From contig CAKZXL010000388.1 in assembly GCA_937883885.1 (NCBI GenBank), positions 1-38,921 of the forward strand: a stretch of DNA of 38,921 bases. The letters are read 5' to 3'. Shown here in pieces: positions 20,238 to 31,102 of the stretch (its first letter is position 1; every line of letters starts with the position of its first letter). Made by a program: the position numbers and the translations under genes. This DNA comes from an uncultured Aquincola sp. (GTDB taxonomy: Bacteria > Pseudomonadota > Gammaproteobacteria > Burkholderiales > Burkholderiaceae). Below the pieces are notes generated by a model. It worked only from the letters and a program-made list of their open reading frames with translations. It was not told the DNA's origin and did not search any database.

Positions 20238-21143
20238 TCACAGCGCCTGCAGGATCTCCTTGCGCTTGGCCTGGTACTCCTCTTCGGTGATCAGGTTCTG
20301 GTCGCGCAGACGCTTGAGCGAGCGCAGGCGCTGTTCCTGCTCGTCATAGAAGCGCGCATCGCGTGAAGCGGCTGCCGGTGCCGGCGGCGTGGCCGCGGGT
20401 GCGGCCGCCGGTGCAGCTGCACGTGCAGGCGCTGCCGCCGCTGCCGGCGCCACTGCGCCTGCCGGGGCCGGTGCGGCCGCCGGCATCGCTGCCCTGGGCG
20501 CCAGCGCAAAGGCCAGCCAGTCGGCCCGGGTCGAGGTGGCATCGGGGCTGCTCAGCCGCGCATGGCCGGCGGCATTGCGGCTGCCGAACTTGAAGGTGGG
20601 CAGGATGCGCGCGCCGCGGTACTCGTTGTAGAAGTCGAGCCGCGCATCGTTGACGATCAACTGCAGCGCCCCACCCTGCACGAAGATGCGCGCCGTCAGG
20701 CCGTAGGGCGTGCCCAGCAGCCCGCCCTCGCGGCGCGAGGTGCTCAGCAGCAGCAGGTCGTCCTGCGGCGTGGCCACGGCCAGCGCATCGGCAATCACCT
20801 GCGGCAGCGACGACGACTCGTCGGCACCGAACAGCGGCTCGCGGCTGTTGCCGCGCATGAAGGCCACGCCCTGCAGCCAGTTGCGGATCTGAGCCGCCGG
20901 CACCGCCTGCGGATGCTCGTTGGCCGGCGCACCGGCTTCCCGCGGCTGCAGGTTCAGCTCGGTGAATTCGCCCAGCAGCCATTGCCGCCGGCCTGGGGTG
21001 CTGCCCGGCGTTGCGCCGTCGGTCGAGCTGGCGCTCTTGCCGAACAAGGTGTCCAGCACGCCGGCCTGCGCGGGCGCGGTGGCGGCCAGCGCGGCCGCAG
21101 CCAGGGCCAGGGCGGCCAGGCCGCGGGGGTGGAAAGTCGTCAT
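20238..21143 (-). CDS. Exported protein with C-terminal SHOCT domain
   Basis: A 301-residue protein from ATG 21143, with GGGAGA upstream. It has a Sec-type signal peptide (basic start, then an Ala/Leu stretch, cleavage likely after A-Q-A near residue 27), a central domain of about 180 residues with no recognised family, a Pro/Ala-rich linker (about residues 215-265), and a C-terminal SHOCT motif: L-R-S-L-K-R-L-R-D-Q-N-L-I-T-E-E-E-Y, then K-R-K-E-I-L. SHOCT domains are short helical oligomerisation modules. The function is unknown. The upstream region is shared with lamB, including the palindromic sites, but no metabolic link is evident from the protein. Confidence 0.75.
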   Translation of the reverse strand: MTTFHPRGLAALALAAAALAATAPAQAGVLDTLFGKSASSTDGATPGSTPGRRQWLLGEFTELNLQPREAGAPANEHPQAVPAAQIRNWLQGVAFMRGNSREPLFGADESSSLPQVIADALAVATPQDDLLLLSTSRREGGLLGTPYGLTARIFVQGGALQLIVNDARLDFYNEYRGARILPTFKFGSRNAAGHARLSSPDATSTRADWLAFALAPRAAMPAAAPAPAGAVAPAAAAAPARAAAPAAAPAATPPAPAAASRDARFYDEQEQRLRSLKRLRDQNLITEEEYQAKRKEILQAL

Positions 21144-21227
21144 GCCAAGGTCTCCCAGCGGGTCTGCGACGGTCTTGGCCGTGCAGCCATGTTCCAAAAG
21201 TACATAACTACAACGCATGGTGCGCTA

Positions 21228-21242
21228 CGTAGTCAAGCTACA
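21228..21242. promoter_or_regulatory. Palindromic operator-like site 1 upstream of lamB
   Basis: CGTAGTCAAGCTACA is one of three related 15-base sites of the form TGTAGT-N3-GCTACA. It lies about 85 bases before the SHOCT gene and about 200 bases before lamB, and has one mismatch in the outer base. Confidence 0.55.
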
Positions 21243-21350
21243 TCTGCAGCTCGTGCGCGCGGAGCGTAGTCGCTTGCAAAGGCCCACCAGCACCGGGTTT
21301 ACCCGTGTAACTGTCTTGTAATGGCCTGAGTACTTTCCCCGGTGACTCTG

Positions 21351-21365
21351 TGTAGTTTTGCTACG
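21351..21365. promoter_or_regulatory. Palindromic operator-like site 2 upstream of lamB
   Basis: TGTAGTTTTGCTACG is the second site, with one outer-base mismatch. It ends 33 bases before site 3. Confidence 0.6.
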
Positions 21366-21398
21366 TACAGTCGCGCCGTCGGCTGAAAAGCACAGCCA

Positions 21399-21413
21399 TG
21401 TAGTGTGGCTACA
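21399..21413. promoter_or_regulatory. Palindromic operator-like site 3 upstream of lamB
   Basis: TGTAGTGTGGCTACA is the most complete site, with TGTA and TACA arms seven bases apart. It overlaps a possible -10 (TACACA, 21410-21415) close to lamB, so a bound protein would block transcription there. Confidence 0.65.
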
Positions 21414-21438
21414 CACGTCCACCCGAGGAGAGAGAGCG

Positions 21439-22695
21439 ATGAAGATGCGTATGAAATGGGTCGCAGCAGCGGCCGCGTCCGTGGCTGCGATGGGCGCCGT
21501 GAGCCCCGTCTCGGCCCAGGGCCTGGAGTACAAGGGCTATGTCCGCACGGGCACCGGCGGCTCCACCGAAGGCGGCAAGCAGGTGTGCTTCGGCCTGCCG
21601 GGCGCAGGCGCCAAATACCGCCTGGGCAACGAGTGCGAAACCTATGCCGAGAGCCAATTCACCCTGCCGTTCACCAAGAGCGATGGCGTGTGGGCCAAGT
21701 ACAACCTGATGCTGGCGCTGGTCGAGAACAACGCCGCTTCGGACTACGAAAGCTCCAAGGGCGACAAGTTCGACCTGGCCAGCCGCCAGAACTACTTCGA
21801 AGCGGGCGGCTTCTTCGGCCCTGGCGCCCTGGAAAAGGCCAGCATCTGGATCGGCAAGCGGTACTACAACCGCCATGACGTCCACATCAACGACTACTAC
21901 TACTGGAACAACAGCGGCCTGGGCGGCGGCATCGAGGACATCGCGGTCGGCAGCGCCAAGATGGCTTTCTCGTACCACAGCAAGGGCGACGACACGCTGG
22001 TGACGGACACCGTCAACGGCATCAACACCAGCCGCTTCTCGGCACGCCTGTATGACCTGCCGGTGAACCCGGGCGGCACGATCGAATTCGAAGCCGTGGC
22101 CATCAAGGGCACCAGCGCGGGCAACAAGAACCGAGGCGAAGGCAGCGGCTTCCTGTTTTTTGCCGAGCACAAGCAGACCGGCATCCTGGACGGCTACAAC
22201 AAGCTGTCGTTGGTGCTGGGCAAGGACGCCGGCGCCGGCGACTCCAGTGTCAACAACTACCGCGACGCCACCGACGACATCAAGGGCTCGAGCTGGCGCG
22301 TGGTCGACCAGCTGTACATCGCCCCCAATGGCTCGCCCTGGTCGGCGTTGGCCACGGCCGGCTTCTCGCGCGTCAAGCTGGACAACCAGCCGAAGACGAC
22401 CTGGTTCACCGCCGGCATCCGCCCGCAGTACCAGATCAACAACTACTTCAGCATCGCGACCGAACTGGGCTACGACCGCGTGAAGACCGACGGCAAGGAC
22501 ACCGCCCACCTGACCAAGCTGACGGTGGCGCCGCAAGTGGCCCTGGCGCCCGGCTTCTGGTCGCGCCCGGTGTTCCGCACCTTCGTCACCTACGCCAAGT
22601 GGAACGACGCGGCCAACGGCGCCGGCACCAACGGCGTGTTCGGCTCCAAGAACGACGGCCTGACCTACGGCATCCAGGTCGAAGCCTGGTGGTGA
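21439..22695 (+). CDS. lamB: Maltoporin (LamB)
   Basis: A 418-residue outer-membrane porin for maltose and maltodextrins. It has a signal peptide (M-K-M-R-M-K, then an Ala-rich core, cleavage after V-S-A or A-Q near residues 25-26), then the LamB-specific start Y-K-G-Y-V-R-T-G-T-G-G. The two cysteines around G-A-K-Y-R-L-G-N-E-C correspond to the disulfide of E. coli LamB. W-I-G-K-R-Y-Y-N-R-H-D-V-H follows, and the C terminus Q-V-E-A-W-W ends in the aromatic residue needed for Bam assembly. Length is close to E. coli LamB. The ATG at 21439 follows GGAGAGAGAG. It heads the maltodextrin locus, behind three palindromic sites. Confidence 0.93.
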   Translation: MKMRMKWVAAAAASVAAMGAVSPVSAQGLEYKGYVRTGTGGSTEGGKQVCFGLPGAGAKYRLGNECETYAESQFTLPFTKSDGVWAKYNLMLALVENNAASDYESSKGDKFDLASRQNYFEAGGFFGPGALEKASIWIGKRYYNRHDVHINDYYYWNNSGLGGGIEDIAVGSAKMAFSYHSKGDDTLVTDTVNGINTSRFSARLYDLPVNPGGTIEFEAVAIKGTSAGNKNRGEGSGFLFFAEHKQTGILDGYNKLSLVLGKDAGAGDSSVNNYRDATDDIKGSSWRVVDQLYIAPNGSPWSALATAGFSRVKLDNQPKTTWFTAGIRPQYQINNYFSIATELGYDRVKTDGKDTAHLTKLTVAPQVALAPGFWSRPVFRTFVTYAKWNDAANGAGTNGVFGSKNDGLTYGIQVEAWW

Positions 22696-22738
22696 TCCAC
22701 CACCGCGGGGCCTGACCCAGGCACCGCGGTACCCTGGC

Positions 22739-22767
22739 CGCAGCCGCCGCCACCCCTGGCGGCTGCG
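22739..22767 (+). terminator. GC-rich hairpin between lamB and the alpha-glucosidase gene
   Basis: CGCAGCCGCC (22739-22748) pairs with GGCGGCTGCG (22758-22767), a 10-base perfect stem with a nine-base loop. No T run follows. It is more likely a 3'-end stabiliser or partial terminator that keeps lamB mRNA in excess than a full stop. Confidence 0.5.
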
Positions 22768-22796
22768 TGCCTTCCGATCCCTTGCCTGCCGAACCG

Positions 22797-24455
22797 ATGA
22801 GCCTGATTTCCTCCGGCCCGCAGCGCCCCTGGTGGCGCGGCGGGGTCATCTACCAGATCTACCCCCGCAGCTTCGCCGACCATGACGGTGACGGCGTCGG
22901 CGACCTGCCAGGCATCATCGATCGGCTGCCCTACATCGCCGAGCTGGGCGTGGACGCGGTCTGGATCTCGCCGTTCTTCCGCTCGCCGATGAAGGACTTC
23001 GGCTACGACATCAGCGACTACCGCGACGTCGACCCGATGTTCGGCACGCTGGCCGACTTCGACCGCCTGGTGGCGCAAGCCCATGCGCTGGGCCTGAAGG
23101 TGGTGATCGACCAGGTGCTGTCGCACACCTCCGACGAATCGGCCTGGTTCAAGGAAAGCCGCGCCAGCCGCGACAACGCGAAGGCCGACTGGTACGTGTG
23201 GGCCGACCCGCGCCCCGATGGCACCCCGCCCAACAACTGGCTGAGCGTGTTCGGTGGCTCGGCCTGGCAGTGGGACGCCCGGCGCCGGCAGTATTTCCTG
23301 CACAACTTCCTGGCCAGCCAGCCCGACCTGAATTTCCATTGCGAAGCCGTGCAGCAGCAGCTGCTGGACGACGTGCGCTTCTGGCTGCAGCGCGGCGTGG
23401 ACGGCTTCCGTTTCGACGCCTGCAACTTCCACTTCCACGACCCGCTGCTGCGCGACAACCCGCCGGCCCTGGTGCGCGACACCAAGTCGGTGCAGGAGAG
23501 CAACCCCTACGGCATGCAGCGCCACCTGTACGACAAGACGCAGCCGGAGAACCTGCGTTTCCTGGAGCGGCTGCGCGCGCTGCTGAATGAACACGGCGCC
23601 ACCAGCCTGGGCGAAGTGGGCTGCGACACCACGCTGGCCACCATGGCGGCCTATACCGCCGGCGGCAACAAGCTGCACATGGCCTATGGCTTCAATCTGC
23701 TCACCACCGACAGCAGCGCCGGCTACATCCGCAGCCAGGTCAGCGAGCTGGAACAGGCGCTGAGCGACGGCTGGCCCTGCTGGTCGGTCGGCAACCACGA
23801 CGTGATGCGCGTGCGCAGCCGCTGGGGCGGCCCCGACGCGCCGCCGCACTACAACAAGCTGGCCATGGCCGTGCTGCTGAGCCTGCGCGGCAGCGCCTGC
23901 TGGTACCAGGGCGACGAGCTGGGCCTGCCCGAGGCCGACGTGCCCTACGAGCAGCTGCGCGACCCTTATGGCCTGGCCTTCTGGCCCGAGTTCAAGGGCC
24001 GCGACGGCTGCCGCACGCCCATGCCCTGGGCGCATGCGCTGCCCGATGCCGGCTTCAGCCGCGTGCCGGGGTCAGCGCCCTGGCTGCCGGTGCCGCCCGA
24101 ACATGCGGCGCTGGCGGTGGACGTGAACCATGACGACCCCGACTCGGTGCTGAACTTCGCGCGCCGCTTCCTGGCCTGGCGCAAGCAGCAGCCTGCGTTG
24201 CTGGACGGCGAGATGCGCTTCCTGGACGCGCCCGAGCCGGTGCTGGCCATCGAGCGCCGCAGCGCCGAAGGCGGCCAGCGCGTGCTGGCGGTCTTCAATC
24301 TGGGCGGCGAGCCGGTGACCGTGTCGCTGCCCGAGGCGCCTGCCGGCCGGCCACTGGCCGGGCACGGTTTTGGCCCCGCGCAGACCGGTGCGCGCGAAGG
24401 CGCCACCTTCCACCTGCCCGCCTGGGGCGCCTGCTTCCAAACCCTGCTGGACTAG
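22797..24455 (+). CDS. GH13 alpha-glucosidase
   Basis: A 552-residue glycoside hydrolase family 13 enzyme, expected to release glucose from maltose and short maltodextrins in the cytoplasm (no signal peptide). The opening W-W-R-G-G-V-I-Y-Q-I-Y-P-R-S-F is typical of oligo-1,6-glucosidase/alpha-glucosidase proteins. The catalytic residues stand in the expected motifs: nucleophile D207 in G-F-R-F-D-A, acid E273 in L-G-E-V-G, and the stabilising D335 in V-G-N-H-D. ATG 22797 is chosen over the in-frame GTG 22767, which falls in the hairpin. It lies between lamB and malK, as in agl-type operons. Trehalulose or isomaltose specificity cannot be excluded. Confidence 0.9.
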   Translation: MSLISSGPQRPWWRGGVIYQIYPRSFADHDGDGVGDLPGIIDRLPYIAELGVDAVWISPFFRSPMKDFGYDISDYRDVDPMFGTLADFDRLVAQAHALGLKVVIDQVLSHTSDESAWFKESRASRDNAKADWYVWADPRPDGTPPNNWLSVFGGSAWQWDARRRQYFLHNFLASQPDLNFHCEAVQQQLLDDVRFWLQRGVDGFRFDACNFHFHDPLLRDNPPALVRDTKSVQESNPYGMQRHLYDKTQPENLRFLERLRALLNEHGATSLGEVGCDTTLATMAAYTAGGNKLHMAYGFNLLTTDSSAGYIRSQVSELEQALSDGWPCWSVGNHDVMRVRSRWGGPDAPPHYNKLAMAVLLSLRGSACWYQGDELGLPEADVPYEQLRDPYGLAFWPEFKGRDGCRTPMPWAHALPDAGFSRVPGSAPWLPVPPEHAALAVDVNHDDPDSVLNFARRFLAWRKQQPALLDGEMRFLDAPEPVLAIERRSAEGGQRVLAVFNLGGEPVTVSLPEAPAGRPLAGHGFGPAQTGAREGATFHLPAWGACFQTLLD

Positions 24456-24465
24456 ACCGAAGCCG

Positions 24466-25569
<1,104 letters not shown>

Positions 25570-25611
25570 CCCGGGCGCCGGCCACTTCCCACCCTCACCC
25601 AGGAGACACAC

Positions 25612-26811
25612 ATGACCATCCAACGTCAACGCATCCGGCTCATCGCGGCGGCTGCCGCCTTCACGCTGGCCGGCGCCGCCGGCATGGCCCAGGCGGCCGA
25701 ACAAGGCAAGCTGCTGATCTGGATCAACGGCGACAAGGGCTACAACGGCCTGGCCAAGGTGGGCGAGGAGTTCACCAAGAAGACCGGCGTGCAGGTGGTG
25801 GTCGAGCACCCGGAAGACGCGCCCAACAAGTTCCAGCAGGCCGCGGCCGCCGGCAAGGGCCCGGACATCTGGATCTGGCCGCACGACCGCGTGGGCGAGT
25901 GGCTGGGCGCCGGCCTGCTGCAGCCCGTCACCCCGTCGAAGAAGGTGCAGGCCGACATCGACCCGCTGGGCTGGAAGGCCTTCACCATCGGCGGCAAGAC
26001 CTGGGGCTACCCGGTGTCGATCGAGGCCGTGGCCCTGGTCTACAACAAGGACCTGGTGCCCACGCCGCCCAAGACCTTCGAGGAAGTGATCGCGCTGGAC
26101 AAGAAGCTGTCGGCGCAGGGCAAGAAGGCCATCCTCTGGGACTACACCAACACCTACTTCACCTGGCCGCTGCTGGGCGCCAACGGCGGCTATGCCTTCA
26201 AGGCCAAGGCTGACGGCACCTACGACGCCACCGACACCGGCGTGGCCAATGCCGGCGCGCTCAAGGGCGCCGAGCTGCTGGCGCAGATGGTCAAGGACGG
26301 CGTGATGCCCAAGGGCGCGGCCTATGCCGACATGGAGTCGGGCGTCAACCAGGGCAAGGTGGCGATGATGATCAACGGCCCCTGGTCGTGGGACAACCTG
26401 CGCAAGTCGAAGATCAACTTCGGTGTGGCCAAGATCCCGACCGTGGCCGGTGCCAAGGCCACGCCGTACGTGGGCGTGCTGGGCGCGATGATCTCCAAGG
26501 CTTCGCCCAACCGCGACGTGGCGGTGGAGTTCATCGAGAACTACATGCTCACGCCCGCCGGCCTGAAGACCATCGACGACGACGTGCCGCTGGGCGTGCC
26601 GGCTTCCAAGGCCTTCTACGACCAGCTGAAGTCCAACCCCAACATCCAGGCGACCATGGCCAGCGCGCAGGACGGCACGCCGATGCCCAACAACCCCGAG
26701 ATGGGCCGCTTCTGGTCGTCGATGCAATCGGCGCTGCAGAACGTGACCGAGGGCCGCCAGACGCCCAAGGCCGCGCTCGACGCCGCCGCCAAGCGCATCA
26801 CCGCCAAGTAA
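25612..26811 (+). CDS. malE: Maltose/maltodextrin-binding periplasmic protein
   Basis: A 399-residue solute-binding protein with a Sec signal peptide (cleavage near A-Q-A-A, residue 29). The mature part follows E. coli MBP almost block by block: [33 protein letters not shown], the F-T-W-P-L stretch with its sugar-stacking Trp, M-I-N-G-P-W-S-W and the closing G-R-Q-T-P segment. Such closeness to the gammaproteobacterial protein, rather than to the agl- or gts-type binding proteins, makes maltodextrin the likely ligand. AGGAG at 25600-25604 precedes the ATG. Confidence 0.95.
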   Translation: MTIQRQRIRLIAAAAAFTLAGAAGMAQAAEQGKLLIWINGDKGYNGLAKVGEEFTKKTGVQVVVEHPEDAPNKFQQAAAAGKGPDIWIWPHDRVGEWLGAGLLQPVTPSKKVQADIDPLGWKAFTIGGKTWGYPVSIEAVALVYNKDLVPTPPKTFEEVIALDKKLSAQGKKAILWDYTNTYFTWPLLGANGGYAFKAKADGTYDATDTGVANAGALKGAELLAQMVKDGVMPKGAAYADMESGVNQGKVAMMINGPWSWDNLRKSKINFGVAKIPTVAGAKATPYVGVLGAMISKASPNRDVAVEFIENYMLTPAGLKTIDDDVPLGVPASKAFYDQLKSNPNIQATMASAQDGTPMPNNPEMGRFWSSMQSALQNVTEGRQTPKAALDAAAKRITAK

Positions 26812-26844
26812 GCGACTTCAGGCAGCGCAGCGCCAGCCAGCAGC

Positions 26845-28407
<1,563 letters not shown>

Positions 28408-28409
28408 CC

Positions 28410-29300
28410 ATGGCCATGGTGCTCGACAAATCGCACCGCTGGCGCGTGGTGGCCGCCCATGTGTTCATGGTGTGCCTCATCGCGCTGGTGATCTTTCCGT
28501 TCCTGATGATCCTGTCCATCTCGCTGCGGCCGGGCAACTTTGCCAGCGGCAGCCTGATTCCCGACCAGATCAGCCTGGAGCACTGGAAGCTGGCGCTGGG
28601 CATTCCGTACACCGAGGCCGACGGCCGCGTGGTGCAGCCGCCCTTCCCGGTGCTGCTGTGGCTGTGGAACTCGATCAAGGTGGCCACGATGTCGGGGCTG
28701 ATCGTGCTGCTGCTGTCCACCACCGCGGCCTATGCCTTTGCGCGCATGCGTTTCCGCGGCAAGGCGCAGGCGCTGTCGGCGCTGATGATGATCCAGATGT
28801 TCCCGGCGGTGCTGGCCCTGGTGGCGCTGTACACCGTGTTCGACCGGCTGGGCGGCATTTTCCCGGCCTTCGGCATCGACAGCCACTGGTCGCTGCTGCT
28901 GGCCTATGCCGGCGGCATCGGCCTGCATGTATGGACCATCAAGGGCTACTTCGACACCATCCCGGTGGAGATCGAAGAAGCCGCGAAGGTGGACGGTGCC
29001 ACGCCGTGGCAGGCCTTTCGGCTGGTGCTGCTGCCGATGGCGGTGCCCATCCTGATGGTGGTGTTCCTGCTGGCCTTCATCGGCGCCATCATCGAGTACC
29101 CGGTGGCCTCGGTGCTGCTGAGCGAAGAGCGCAAGCTCACGCTGGCCGTCGGCTCGCGCCTCTTCCTGTATGAGCAGCGCTACCTCTGGGGCGACTTCGC
29201 GGCCGCGGCCATCCTGTCGGGCCTGCCGATCACGGTGGTGTTCATGCTGGCGCAGAAGTGGATGGTCTCGGGCCTGACCTCGGGCGGCCTGAAGGGATGA
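28410..29300 (+). CDS. malG: Maltose/maltodextrin ABC transporter permease MalG
   Basis: A 296-residue permease, the same length as E. coli MalG and similar from the first residues (M-A-M-V) to the last (G-L-T-S-G-G-L-K-G, the tail that reaches into the MalK dimer and touches substrate). Six hydrophobic helices are visible. The EAA motif is [15 protein letters not shown]. The ATG follows malF by two bases, and the TGA overlaps the start of the amylase gene (ATGA, 29297-29300). Confidence 0.95.
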   Translation: MAMVLDKSHRWRVVAAHVFMVCLIALVIFPFLMILSISLRPGNFASGSLIPDQISLEHWKLALGIPYTEADGRVVQPPFPVLLWLWNSIKVATMSGLIVLLLSTTAAYAFARMRFRGKAQALSALMMIQMFPAVLALVALYTVFDRLGGIFPAFGIDSHWSLLLAYAGGIGLHVWTIKGYFDTIPVEIEEAAKVDGATPWQAFRLVLLPMAVPILMVVFLLAFIGAIIEYPVASVLLSEERKLTLAVGSRLFLYEQRYLWGDFAAAAILSGLPITVVFMLAQKWMVSGLTSGGLKG

Positions 29301-31048
29301 AGCCGCCGCACGCACCCCAGGCGCGCCAGCGCGCGGCAGCGCTGCGCCTGGCGCCGCTGGCTGCAGCCCTGTTGCTGGGCGCCTGCGCCGCCACCGGGCC
29401 CGCAACCCCGCCAGCCACCACCCCTGCCACCGTGCCGGCCGCCGCGGCCACCGCACGGCCCGCGGCGGTGCCCGGCAGCTTTGCCGACAACCCCATCGTC
29501 TACTTCGTCATCACCGACCGCTTTGCCAACGGCGACCCGACGAACGACCACGCCTACGGCCGCCAGCGCGAGCCGGGCAACGATGCCGGCACCTTCCATG
29601 GCGGCGACCTGCGCGGCCTGAAGCAGAAGCTGGACGAAGGCTGGTTCAAGCAGCTGGGCGTCAACGCGATCTGGATCACCGCGCCCTACGAGCAGATCCA
29701 TGGCTGGACGCAGGGCGGCCAGGCTTCGTTCAAGCACTACGGCTACCACGGCTACTACGCGCTGGACTACACCCGGCTCGACCAGGCCATGGGCACGCCC
29801 GAGGACCTGCGCGCGTTGGTGGATGCGGCGCATGCACAAGGCATCCGCATCCTGTTCGACGTGGTGATGAACCACCCCGGCTACCTGGACCTGCAGACCG
29901 CGCGTGAACTGCTGCCCGAGGTGCTGTGGCCCGGCAGCGAGCAGGCCACGCTGAAGAACTATCACAGCTTCTTCGACTACAACAGCTTCGAGTTCGGCCA
30001 ATGGTGGGGCCGCGACTGGGTGCGTGCCGGCCTGCCCGGCTACACCGACCCCGGCCGCGACGACCTCACCTCGCAGCTGGCCCACCTGCCCGACTTTCGC
30101 ACCGAGAACCCGCAGCCGGTGAAGCTGCCTGAGTTCCTGCGCCGCAAGGCCGACACCGGTGCGGTGGACCTGCCCAACACCTCGGTACGTGGCTACCTGG
30201 TGCGCTGGCTCACCGACTGGGTGCGCGAGTACGGCATCGACGGCTTCCGGGCCGACACCGTCAAGCATGTGGAGCCCGAGGCCTGGGCCGAACTCAAGCG
30301 CGAAGCAACCCAGGCGCTGGCCGACTGGAAGGCGCGAAACCCGCGGCGCAAGATCGACGATGCGCCCTTCTGGATGGTGGGCGAGTACTGGGGCCAGGGA
30401 CCCAGCCGATCGCCGTTGCACGACAGCGGCTTCGATGCGCTGCTGGACTTCGACTTCCAGCAGCGTGCGGCGCAATACACCCGGCCCGAGGCGCTGTTTG
30501 CCAGCTACGCCGCCACCTACGGCGGCCGGCCCGGCTTCAGCAACCTGGCCTATGTGTCTTCGCACGACACCACATTGTTCGACCGCACGCGCCTGCATGA
30601 GGCGGCCACCGCGCTGATGCTGGCCCCCGGCGGCGTGCAGATCTTCTACGGCGACGAAACCGCCCGCCCGCCCGGGGAAGCGCCACGCGGCGACGAGCAG
30701 CAGGCCACCCGCTCGGACATGAACTGGGGCAGCGTGGATGCAGCGCTGCTGGCCCACTGGCAAAAGCTCGGCAGCTTCCGCCAGCGGCACGTGGCCATCG
30801 CCCGTGGCCGGCATGCGCAGCTGCAGGCCGCGCCTTATGCCTTCAGCCGGGTGGATGCCGCCAGCGGCGATGCGGTGGTGGTGGCGATGCAGGTGACGAC
30901 CGCCGGCCCCTTGAGCGTGGCGGGCGTGTTCGCCGAAGGTGAACGGCTGGTTGATGCCTACAGCCGGCAGGCCCATGTCGTGCAAGGGGGGCAGGTGCAG
31001 CTGGCACCGCAGCGCCTGGTGCTGCTGGAACGCGCGCCGCAGCGATAG
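29297..31048 (+). CDS. Lipoprotein GH13 alpha-amylase
   Basis: A 583-residue enzyme. The N terminus is a lipoprotein signal: basic and hydrophobic segments, then L-L-L-G-A-C with the lipidated Cys at residue 30, followed by a Thr/Pro/Ala linker. The catalytic part has GH13 motifs: V-V-M-N-H-P (region I), nucleophile D320 in G-F-R-A-D-T, acid E363 in V-G-E-Y-W and stabilising D424 in S-S-H-D-T. It should be anchored in a membrane facing the periplasm or cell surface and cut long maltodextrins before MalE capture, comparable to periplasmic MalS in E. coli. The start overlaps the malG stop, so it is translated with the transporter. Exact product size is not predictable. Confidence 0.88.
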   Translation: MKPPHAPQARQRAAALRLAPLAAALLLGACAATGPATPPATTPATVPAAAATARPAAVPGSFADNPIVYFVITDRFANGDPTNDHAYGRQREPGNDAGTFHGGDLRGLKQKLDEGWFKQLGVNAIWITAPYEQIHGWTQGGQASFKHYGYHGYYALDYTRLDQAMGTPEDLRALVDAAHAQGIRILFDVVMNHPGYLDLQTARELLPEVLWPGSEQATLKNYHSFFDYNSFEFGQWWGRDWVRAGLPGYTDPGRDDLTSQLAHLPDFRTENPQPVKLPEFLRRKADTGAVDLPNTSVRGYLVRWLTDWVREYGIDGFRADTVKHVEPEAWAELKREATQALADWKARNPRRKIDDAPFWMVGEYWGQGPSRSPLHDSGFDALLDFDFQQRAAQYTRPEALFASYAATYGGRPGFSNLAYVSSHDTTLFDRTRLHEAATALMLAPGGVQIFYGDETARPPGEAPRGDEQQATRSDMNWGSVDAALLAHWQKLGSFRQRHVAIARGRHAQLQAAPYAFSRVDAASGDAVVVAMQVTTAGPLSVAGVFAEGERLVDAYSRQAHVVQGGQVQLAPQRLVLLERAPQR

Positions 31049-31102
31049 GCGCGCGCCATCTGCTACAACTGATAAATCCCGCACGACCTCCACGTCCCGA
31101 CG

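Noticed and set aside
21298..21322. TTTACC ... TGTAAT as lamB promoter
   Set aside because: The spacer is 13 bases, too short for a sigma70 promoter.
29180..31093. 637-codon minus-strand frame opposite the amylase gene
   Set aside because: The plus strand carries a complete GH13 enzyme with all catalytic motifs, so the minus frame is a shadow.
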